From: Phycisphaerae bacterium
GTDB taxonomy: Bacteria > Planctomycetota > Phycisphaerae > Tepidisphaerales > Tepidisphaeraceae
Assembly: GCA_026004655.1 (NCBI GenBank)
Contig: BPJO01000006.1
Location: 1-64,000 of the forward strand
Length of the DNA stretch: 64,000 nucleotides
Reading direction: 5' to 3'
Shown: one piece after another, positions 35,071 to 41,819 of the stretch
How positions within the stretch are numbered: the stretch's first letter is position 1
How the letters are laid out: each line of letters opens with the position of its first letter
The notes under the pieces: model-generated
Databases searched by the model: none
The model's input: the letters and a program-made list of their open reading frames with translations, nothing else
Told to the model about the DNA's origin: nothing
Position numbers and translations under genes: made by a program

Positions 35071-37932
35071 ATGTCTCGAGAGACTCATCCAGATGAAACC
35101 TTTCTGATAAGCGCCATTCGCCGCGCAACACGACGACACCGGTATCAGCAGACAGCACACGGTATCATGCTGTTTATCTCCGTCGGATGCGTTGCGTCGC
35201 TCGTCGCAGCGACGCTGTCTCACTGGCTGCGGGAAGGGACCGGGTCGGTTTTGGTTCTCTGCGGATGGATTTTCGTTCTGGGAGCATCCGCGTGGACGTG
35301 GTTGATCATTCCGCTCATATCACGATATCCTCGCGAACGAATCGTCCGTCGAATCGAAGCGCGTCTTCCGATTCTCAAAAACACGTTAACCAACGTGATT
35401 CAACTATCGCAGCGACCCGAGATCCGAACCAACCCGTTTCTTCCGTTGATTTATCAGGAAGCCCGGCAAACGATCGAAAGTATTCCCATCCACCGGGTTT
35501 TGTCTTGGAAGGAAGTGATTCCGGTCTTCTGGAGAACCTGTCTGGTAATCCTGGTTAGCGGAATCATGATCGCGTTGTTTTGGCACCCTTTGTCCCATGG
35601 ATGGGTTCAGATGTTTAATCCCCGGGGTTTCGTACCAACGACATCGTCCGTCCGTCTGATCGAGGTTCGACCGGGGAACATCACCCTGGTGAAGTCTCAG
35701 TCGTTGGAAGTTTTCGTCCGGTCGGCGGGGCTTACAGCCGATCAGAATGTTCCGACCAGAATGGTGGTCGAACCCCGAATCGATGGGAAAAACATTCTGG
35801 AACTCAGCCCCATCGCTCCCAACCAGTTCGCAACTCGGATCAGACGCGTTGATTTTCCGATCCGATACCGAATCGAGGTGGGAGAAACCCAAAGCCCCTG
35901 GTATCACGTTTCGGTGCTGGATCGAATCGAATTAACCGGCTTGAGCCTGAATATCCGCCCCCCGGCTTACACCCGATTGCCCGTTTCCAGTCAGCAGGTC
36001 AGTCCGTCGTCTTCTCTTTCCGTTACAGTCCCGGACGAGAGTGAAATTCAGATAAAGGCGGACCTGGATCATCCGGTACGATCGGCCATGCTCCATGTGT
36101 CTGATGAACCGCCCCGCGAGATGCAGCCGATCGGTGATGGTACCTCCTTCATTCAGACCATCCGCGTTGACAAAGACATGCCGGTGTCGATCCTGGTAAC
36201 CGACTCTTCCGGACTGATTATCGCCCGTTTACCTGATTCGCCCTTGATGATCCATGTCAAGGCTGACACTCCCCCGCGTCTTCGGGTCCGCTGGCCGAGC
36301 CAGGACCTGTCAGTCTTACCGAACACGCCCCTGCTGATTCGTGCCGACCTGCAGGATGATCTGGGGCTGGGCTTTGCGCGGATTTTCATGTCCACTTCCG
36401 CTGAGGGTCCCATGGATCTGGTGACCGAAATCCCTCTCAACGGACGAAAAACCTACTCACTGGTCCATGAACTTTCTTTGAAACCCGAACTGCGTAAACC
36501 GGGAACCGTCATACGAGTTCGCATCGAAGCCTCGGACAATCGCGATTTGTCCCCGACCGTTTCAACTCAGAACACCGCTTCCCCCGTTTACAACATTTCC
36601 TTCCGCGACCCCCAACAAACCCACCAAAACATCCAAACCCGAATCGAGCAGATCCGATCCGCTTTGCGTCAGATGCTTATCAAACAACAGGATTTGTATT
36701 CCAAAACGTTTTCAGACCGACTATTGACAGGCATTTATGAACGACAAAGCGAATTACGCGATCAGATGATCGAGGTTGCTCGAACTCAACCGTTCGCGCC
36801 TTGGGAAGCTAACATCTCCAAAACCCTCCTGATGCTAGCAACTCATCCCGCCCAGACCGCCATGAATCTGGTCTCAACCCTCCCTAACGAACCCAGCACC
36901 CAAGCCAAACAACGAATGTTTCAAAACCTTCAAATACAGCAACAATGCATCCTTTCTACCCTCCAAACCCTTGTCGAGATACTCAAACCCGAGTCCCCTT
37001 CTGATCCAACATCCCCCGAAACGACTCAAGCCTCTTATCCAATCGGCCCTACGATCGAAACCATCATCCAGCAACAAACATCAGTCCTGGATCAGACCCT
37101 TTCGCTGACCCGCAAATCCGTTGAGGAACTCTCGGACTCGGACCGAAAACAGCTCGAAAACCTCATTCGGGTTCAGGACCAGATCGCAGCTTTTCTTCAA
37201 AAGGAGATTTCTCGACAATCCGATCAGGTCACCCAAGGCCGATCCAATCCATCTGTTCTGCTGAGTCTGCTTGAAACCCATACCGAAATCACCCTCGCCA
37301 CCGAGACCCTTCGTCGGAGAGAACTTGATATCGCCAGGATCTGCCAGCAGATTGGTCTGCAACTAGCCCGACAGATCCTCGCCCAGCAAACCGGTTCACC
37401 AGACAGTTCGTCTCAGAGTTCAACGCAAGCGTCCGGATCGTTGATGACCGATTTACCCCGCGAACTCGACCAATGGATCGAACAAATCACCCAACAACAG
37501 GATCAATTGCTATTAAACCTGCAAGAGATCGGTTCTAACACCGACCCTGTCGGCGAAGCGATCCAAAACCGGTTAAAACAACTATCCGAACAACAAGAAC
37601 GCATCCGAAGCACCGCCGAACGACTTAATACTGTGTATTCCCTCGGACTCTATGACCGATACTGGCTTCTCAAAGCGATTGCGGTGATGTATCGCATCGA
37701 ATCCGACCTCGAGTCGGGACGAATTCCCAACGCCTTGCTCAAAAAAAACCAACTCCTCAACGCCCTTTGGACCAGCCGAATGCTGATCGGGGGGGAAATC
37801 CACCTTCAATACAACACCGTCCCCGTCTCGGATCCCGCGATCCATGAGCCGTTCGAGCAAAGTTTCGGTTCAGTGCTTCCCCCAGCGTGGCAGGATGTCC
37901 TGCAAGTGTACTACCAGAGACTCCACAACTGA
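35071..37932 (+). CDS. Large membrane protein with long coiled-coil region (DUF4175-like)
   Basis: A 953-residue protein. Three N-terminal membrane helices (about residues 30-50, 58-82, 150-172) are followed by a beta-rich region (about 180-490) and then about 400 residues of Gln/Glu-rich helix with strong coiled-coil character (for example QTRIEQIRSALRQMLIKQQDLYSK). The layout matches DUF4175-like proteins found in planctomycetes next to MoxR/von Willebrand genes, which are not in this window. Role unknown, probably in the cell envelope. The start is the ATG at 35071, immediately after a possible TTG. Use of CAA/CAG-rich stretches is notable. Confidence 0.8.
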   Translation: MSRETHPDETFLISAIRRATRRHRYQQTAHGIMLFISVGCVASLVAATLSHWLREGTGSVLVLCGWIFVLGASAWTWLIIPLISRYPRERIVRRIEARLPILKNTLTNVIQLSQRPEIRTNPFLPLIYQEARQTIESIPIHRVLSWKEVIPVFWRTCLVILVSGIMIALFWHPLSHGWVQMFNPRGFVPTTSSVRLIEVRPGNITLVKSQSLEVFVRSAGLTADQNVPTRMVVEPRIDGKNILELSPIAPNQFATRIRRVDFPIRYRIEVGETQSPWYHVSVLDRIELTGLSLNIRPPAYTRLPVSSQQVSPSSSLSVTVPDESEIQIKADLDHPVRSAMLHVSDEPPREMQPIGDGTSFIQTIRVDKDMPVSILVTDSSGLIIARLPDSPLMIHVKADTPPRLRVRWPSQDLSVLPNTPLLIRADLQDDLGLGFARIFMSTSAEGPMDLVTEIPLNGRKTYSLVHELSLKPELRKPGTVIRVRIEASDNRDLSPTVSTQNTASPVYNISFRDPQQTHQNIQTRIEQIRSALRQMLIKQQDLYSKTFSDRLLTGIYERQSELRDQMIEVARTQPFAPWEANISKTLLMLATHPAQTAMNLVSTLPNEPSTQAKQRMFQNLQIQQQCILSTLQTLVEILKPESPSDPTSPETTQASYPIGPTIETIIQQQTSVLDQTLSLTRKSVEELSDSDRKQLENLIRVQDQIAAFLQKEISRQSDQVTQGRSNPSVLLSLLETHTEITLATETLRRRELDIARICQQIGLQLARQILAQQTGSPDSSSQSSTQASGSLMTDLPRELDQWIEQITQQQDQLLLNLQEIGSNTDPVGEAIQNRLKQLSEQQERIRSTAERLNTVYSLGLYDRYWLLKAIAVMYRIESDLESGRIPNALLKKNQLLNALWTSRMLIGGEIHLQYNTVPVSDPAIHEPFEQSFGSVLPPAWQDVLQVYYQRLHN

Positions 37933-38160
37933 CACCCCGACACCGAAACATCCCGCCGATGGATCAGACGTTGTGGACGATCATCGGATGGCTACTGAAC
38001 CGAGACACTCGTCCATGGGGTCACGCAGGCGAGACGGCTAGAAATCGTAATCTCTTTTCGAAAAAGGATTTATAGACAATCGGACGGGCGAATTTCGCCT
38101 TTCGGATACGGCCGTTCCAAGTCCTGATCGACGACGTAAGTCTTTGCTACACAATGAGAA
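37933..38160. other. Gap between the DUF4175-like gene and the tRNA-Ser region
   Basis: No convincing gene. A 38-codon open frame (37959-38075, MDQTLWTIIGWLLNRDTRPW...) has no ribosome binding site and no recognised family. A near-perfect inverted repeat GGCGAATTTCGCC (about 38091-38103) lies before a short T stretch and may help end the preceding message. Confidence 0.4.
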
Positions 38161-38189
38161 AGCCCTTCGCACTGCTCTGCGAAGGGCTT
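38161..38189 (-). terminator. Stem-loop downstream of tRNA-Ser
   Basis: AGCCCTTCGCA and TGCGAAGGGCT form an 11-base-pair stem with a six-base loop, 15 bases beyond the 3' end of the tRNA on the minus strand. The T-run after it is interrupted (TTCTCATT) on the minus strand and TGTTGTTT on the plus strand, so it may act in both directions. Confidence 0.65.
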
Positions 38190-38204
38190 GTTGTTTCAAA
38201 CAGC

Positions 38205-38290
38205 GGAGGCGGAGGGATTCGAACCCCCGATACCCTTTCGGGTATACCGGTTTTCAAGACCGGCGCAATGAACCGCTCTGCCACGCCTCC
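38205..38290 (-). tRNA. tRNA-Ser (anticodon UGA)
   Basis: On the minus strand an 86-base tRNA runs from GGAGGCG to CGCCTCC, which pair as the acceptor stem. The D-arm (TGGCAGAGCGG), the anticodon arm CCGGTCTTGAAAACCGG with anticodon TGA, a long variable arm (TACCCGAAAGGGTA) and the T-arm GGGGGTTCGAATCCC are all present. The long variable arm marks the serine class. CCA is not encoded. Confidence 0.97.
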
Positions 38291-38302
38291 GGGGTAGTCC
38301 CG

Positions 38303-38331
38303 ACTATATCGACGACGGGCTGTGAGGTCAA
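38303..38331 (-). promoter_or_regulatory. Promoter of tRNA-Ser
   Basis: TTGACC (38326-38331) and TATAGT (38303-38308) on the minus strand are separated by 17 bases. The predicted start lies a few bases before the mature 5' end at 38290. Confidence 0.72.
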
Positions 38332-38494
38332 AAACCCCGTAAAATGGATTTCAATCAACCGTCTCTCAGGAAAATAAACCCATGATGTCCTCTGGTCCGC
38401 GGACTCGAACGGATGTAATACTTTGTACACAAAAGGTTTATCATTAAACCTCTGTTGAGGTAGTCCGTATCGGATCATTGATCAAATTTTTTTC
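38332..38494. other. Intergenic region between tRNA promoter and the LamG gene promoter
   Basis: No gene. It contains the perfect palindrome GGTCCGCGGACC (38393-38404), and a stem AGGTTTA/TAAACCT with a four-base loop (38434-38451). Either could be an operator or leader element for the divergent units on both sides. Confidence 0.4.
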
Positions 38495-38523
38495 TTGACA
38501 TACCCAATCTTCAAGGGTAGATT
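38495..38523 (+). promoter_or_regulatory. Strong sigma-70 promoter of the LamG/PEP-CTERM gene, with overlapping inverted repeat
   Basis: TTGACA (38495-38500) and TAGATT (38518-38523) are 17 bases apart, near consensus. The -10 box is covered by the inverted repeat GATTTA-ACGC-TAAATC, which may be a repressor site. Transcription would start near 38530, leaving a leader of about 68 bases. Confidence 0.6.
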
Positions 38524-38597
38524 TAACGCTAAATCAATCGATCACCTTTGTCACCGTTACAAGGGGCTGATCGGGAAAGAGTTTCTTGGAGGATGAG

Positions 38598-39443
38598 ATG
38601 AACACTCATATTGTTTCACATCGATGGGTTTGGACCTGTGTTTCTTCTGCAGGGCTGCTTGCTTCAGCGACTTCTTACAGTCACGCGTCAACCTATCAAG
38701 CGGAAGTGCTGGCAGACAACCCCCTCATTTATTACCGCCTCGGGGAATCGGGTGGTTCGACCGCTACTAATTTGGGAACCCATGGGGCTTCGGGGAACGG
38801 AACCTACACTAATTTTGCGGCAGCCGCTTTTGGCCAAACCGGAATCCCTGGCGGAGGTGGTGACACCGCCGTTCAGTTTGATGGAGCAAATGACTGGATC
38901 AGTTCAACGTTTGATGTTGTATCCACGGGCGATTCCACCGTCACTTTGGAAGCTTGGGTCAAGCTCACTGCCGATGTGACCACCAACGGTTATGCTGTTT
39001 CATATCTCCGCGATAACCAAAATAACCGATATCACGCGATCGGCGTAAACAGCTCCGAACAACCTATCCTTTCACAGGATCAAGCGGGAGGAGGCGGTAC
39101 GGCAACGGGTTCGAGCGCGCTGGTATCCGGAGAATGGTATCATCTTGTGGCAGTGTTTGATGCGTCTCCCAGTCCTGACAAACTGTATGTCAACGGGACT
39201 CTCGCTGCTTCCATAAACGGCCCGAATCCCGACTCAGCCACGAGACGGTTTTACGTAGGTTTGTTGCACAATCGCAGCGGAGGAACGGGGTGGTTTAAAG
39301 GGATCATCGACGAAGTCGCGTTTTATAACTACCAACTACCCGAAAGCCGTATCCTCGCCCATTACAACGTGGGTATTCCAGAACCGGCTTCGCTCGCAGG
39401 GCTCGGGATATCGACCACTCTTCTGTTGCGTCGCCGTCGGTGA
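38598..39443 (+). CDS. Secreted LamG-domain protein with PEP-CTERM anchor
   Basis: A 281-residue protein. A signal peptide (residues 1-28, ending ATSYSHA) is followed by a LamG/concanavalin-like domain (AVQFDGANDWI ... TVTLEAWVKL ... GEWYHLVAVFDASPSPDKLYVNG ... GIIDEVAFYNYQL, residues 30-255). The C-terminus has the PEP-CTERM signal: PEPASLAGLGISTTLLLRRRR. Such proteins are exported and processed by an exosortase; LamG domains bind carbohydrate or protein. GGAGG stands five bases before the ATG at 38598. The exosortase gene is not in the window. Confidence 0.88.
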   Translation: MNTHIVSHRWVWTCVSSAGLLASATSYSHASTYQAEVLADNPLIYYRLGESGGSTATNLGTHGASGNGTYTNFAAAAFGQTGIPGGGGDTAVQFDGANDWISSTFDVVSTGDSTVTLEAWVKLTADVTTNGYAVSYLRDNQNNRYHAIGVNSSEQPILSQDQAGGGGTATGSSALVSGEWYHLVAVFDASPSPDKLYVNGTLAASINGPNPDSATRRFYVGLLHNRSGGTGWFKGIIDEVAFYNYQLPESRILAHYNVGIPEPASLAGLGISTTLLLRRRR

Positions 39444-39467
39444 TCTTCTGCCAGCAAGTGACCAAAG

Positions 39468-39508
39468 TTCAGCAGGCTGGGTGATGATCCGTTATCCAGC
39501 CCGCTGAA
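39468..39508 (+). terminator. Stem-loop after the LamG gene
   Basis: TTCAGCAGGCTGG and CCAGCCCGCTGAA pair over 13 positions with one mismatch, starting 25 bases after the stop codon. There is no T-run, so it is either a weak terminator or an mRNA stabiliser. Confidence 0.5.
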
Positions 39509-39594
39509 CGGACCCGATCAGGATCCGGACAGTTCCGTCTGGATGTGGTTATTTATGTCTCCCGGACGTAGCGTGCGATCAAAGGAGGCTGACT

Positions 39595-40353
39595 ATGGTT
39601 AGTCGTAGGCGATCAACTTTTTCATGTCAGCAGTCCGGTTTTTCGCTGGTCGAGCTTCTGGTCGTGATCATGATTCTTTCGATCTTGATCGCGCTGTTGC
39701 TGCCTGCTGTACAGAAAGCGCGTGCCTCCGCGAGGCAGGTCGCGTGTGCCAGTAATCTGCGTCAACTCTCTCATGCCTTGCTGCTGTACGCGACCGAGTA
39801 TCGGGGGGCTCTGGTATTCGGTTACTCCAACCAGGCCTCTCCGATGCAGGGTTGGGTAGATACATTTTCTTACGCCAGAACATTCCCAGGCGGAACCGGA
39901 CTGATCGGAAACATCACCACCGATGGGTACACGAAGACCACCATGCCTGCTGTGCTTCGCTGTCCCTCTGATCCTGGAAACATTGAGTTTGCTTCGAGAG
40001 GGTTAACCTGGCAACCTCGTCCACAGATCGAGCGTGTCAGCTACGGGTTGAGTGGTTACTCGTGTACCGAAGACCGGTCGAAATATCGATACATCACCCA
40101 AACACGACCCCGGCAACTGGTCTTTTACGACAAGGTAAGCGGGTTGATCAGTGGGGTCAGCGATGCGAACCAGCCCGCCCGTCGTACCCTCATGTGGCGA
40201 ACCGGAAGCACTAACGTGTACTGGTTCAATGGGGCTGGACGTCATCCGAGAACAACCATTAACATCAGTTTCATGGACGGAAGCGTCGAATCGGTCGAAT
40301 TGGCGAAGTTTCAAGCGATCCCCCCAGGGACAGGTCTCTGGGTCGGACGCTAA
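39595..40353 (+). CDS. Type II secretion/type IV pilin-like protein (DUF1559 family)
   Basis: A 252-residue pseudopilin. The N-methylation motif [34 protein letters not shown] spans residues 15-49, so the protein is cleaved after Gly15 by a prepilin peptidase and methylated. The rest matches the DUF1559 proteins that are abundant in planctomycetes, including [28 protein letters not shown] and the end [26 protein letters not shown] supports the start. It may use the secretion machinery encoded at 52-64 kb. Confidence 0.92.
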   Translation: MVSRRRSTFSCQQSGFSLVELLVVIMILSILIALLLPAVQKARASARQVACASNLRQLSHALLLYATEYRGALVFGYSNQASPMQGWVDTFSYARTFPGGTGLIGNITTDGYTKTTMPAVLRCPSDPGNIEFASRGLTWQPRPQIERVSYGLSGYSCTEDRSKYRYITQTRPRQLVFYDKVSGLISGVSDANQPARRTLMWRTGSTNVYWFNGAGRHPRTTINISFMDGSVESVELAKFQAIPPGTGLWVGR

Positions 40354-40685
40354 ACCAGCCTTACGTCTCCCATTCAGCTACCACCCTTTTTTCGGATCAC
40401 CGATCGATTTCTTACTTTGTACATTTGATGCGTCTCTTCGGCTATCGATCGCTGGTATGCGGCGACGTCTGCAACCGTGCTGTGATCGGACCTTTTGGAG
40501 AATCCTTGTGTGATCCAGATTCGGATGGATATCTAATCATCGAGTCCTTGTTCAACGACCGGGAATGAGGAGACTCATCCCCCCGCCTGGTCTGCGAGTT
40601 AAACCCCTATTACCCTAACAGAGAATCCGATTCCGACCCGGAAAGTTGGTCGAATCGGGAAGCGGACTCCTACCCGCTCCTAAGT

Positions 40686-40771
40686 TTATCGTTAATCAAT
40701 TATTCTAGTCAATTAGTTTCATATTTTTCTTGACGATCCGGGTCATGAAGCTATTTTAGCTTATCGTTAAT
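40686..40771. repeat. Direct repeat TTATCGTTAAT flanking a promoter
   Basis: The 11-base sequence TTATCGTTAAT occurs at 40686-40696 and again at 40761-40771, one copy on each side of the promoter at 40730-40757. Spacing of 75 bases (about seven helical turns) would allow a dimeric regulator to loop the DNA. A related sequence (ACGCTAAATCAAT) overlaps the LamG promoter at 38.5 kb. Confidence 0.5.
40730..40757 (+). promoter_or_regulatory. Possible sigma-70 promoter for the PA14/pectate-lyase gene
   Basis: TTGACG (40730-40735) and TATTTT (40752-40757) are 16 bases apart. It would give a leader of about 355 bases before the ATG at 41121, which is long and could carry regulation. Confidence 0.45.
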
Positions 40772-41120
40772 TATCGGGATCTCGGTCTAACCCGAGCGTT
40801 CCGACGGTAGGTCGATGGCGGAGACCGGGCAGATTATTCCCTAACTTATCATGGGTTCAAACCCCTCATCTCTCTGGCGGATTGGCCATGGACCCCCGAT
40901 GGAAAAGGATTCTATGAGGAAAGGAGACGAGATCTGATTCATCCACGACACGCGCATCATCTCATCCTACCCCGTGTCGTCAGCGGATTTCTGCTGTTGT
41001 ATCCACCCATCGGTTGCGGGAGGATACTTCCGGGCTCATCGATTGAACCGGACAATCACATCGCAGCCACATCAAATCACCTAGGGTCAAAACTCAAGTC
41101 ACCCTGAAAAGAGGAGCAAT

Positions 41121-41819
41121 ATGAAGCGGAGCAAGAGAAGAGACTTTAAAAACCCGATGATCGAGCTGGAAGTCATGGAGCCCAGACGGTTGCTGGCAGG
41201 AAGCGGACTGTCTGCAATCTATTTTGACAAAGCCGCCATCGCCGGGGGTGGGGAAAAAGACTTCACCGGGACATCGGTGACGCGCATCGAATCGAGCATC
41301 AACTTTAACTGGGGCACCGGTTCGCCGAGTCCATCGATCGGAAGCGACACTTTTACTGCGCGTTTTGCGGGAGAAGTGGAAACCCCGGCCGGGCAAACCG
41401 GTACATACACTTTCAGGACCTATGGCGACAACGGTGTACGGTTGTGGGTGGATGACAAACTCATCATCGACGACTGGGCGGCGCACGCCCCTGCCACGAA
41501 CGACGGTACGATATCGCTGGACGGAGGCAAGCGTTATCACATCGTGCTGGAATACTTTGAGAGCACGGGCGGTGCGGCATTGAATCTGCAATGGAAGAAA
41601 CCGGGTGACAGCAACTTCGCAATCATCCCGACGGCTAATCTTCACCCGCTCCAGAGAGACCTACCACCCTTATCCTCTGCCAACTACATTAATGTCCGTG
41701 AGGCATTTACGTACAACGGGATCACCTATCAGGCAATAGGAGACGGTATAGCCAATGATACAGCCGCGATCCAGGCAGCAGTCAATGCGGCTGGGGGGAC
41801 GAGTCGTGTATGTCCCTAA
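41121..41819 (+). CDS. Secreted PA14 / pectate-lyase-like protein, N-terminal part (frameshift)
   Basis: The 5' part of an interrupted gene. Residues 1-30 carry the LEPR motif (LEVMEPRRLLAGSG), then a PA14 domain (about 35-180: FTARFAGEVETPAGQTGTYTFRTYGDNGVRLWVDDKLIIDDW, ALNLQWKKPG). At about residue 192 the pectate-lyase-3 type helix starts (NVREAFTYNGITYQAIGDGIANDTAAIQAAVNAAGG) and then the frame breaks at the GGGGGG run 41793-41798, ending in TSRVCP and a stop. With one G fewer the sequence continues smoothly into the next entry. AGAGGAGC precedes the ATG. Confidence 0.82.
   Translation: MKRSKRRDFKNPMIELEVMEPRRLLAGSGLSAIYFDKAAIAGGGEKDFTGTSVTRIESSINFNWGTGSPSPSIGSDTFTARFAGEVETPAGQTGTYTFRTYGDNGVRLWVDDKLIIDDWAAHAPATNDGTISLDGGKRYHIVLEYFESTGGAALNLQWKKPGDSNFAIIPTANLHPLQRDLPPLSSANYINVREAFTYNGITYQAIGDGIANDTAAIQAAVNAAGGTSRVCP

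Larger units (their letters stand above)
40354..41120. other. Long intergenic region upstream of the PA14/pectate-lyase gene
   Basis: No gene was found in 767 bases. It is more AT-rich around 40680-40780. A stem CCGATTCCGACC/GGTCGAATCGG lies near 40628-40658. The promoter and repeat pair are listed separately. The region 40790-41120 has scattered short open frames that do not look coding. Confidence 0.5.

Noticed and set aside
37959-38075. Small 38-residue open frame after the DUF4175-like gene
   Set aside because: No ribosome binding site and no recognisable similarity; too short to support.
38393-38470. A possible second tRNA on the minus strand next to tRNA-Ser (GTTCGAGTCC-like segment)
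   Set aside because: The supposed T-stem does not pair and no acceptor stem closes; the segment is better explained by the palindrome GGTCCGCGGACC.
38419-40423. 11-base sequence TACTTTGTACA present at 38419 and 40413
   Set aside because: A shared 11-mer is expected by chance in 64 kb and the two positions have no common context.
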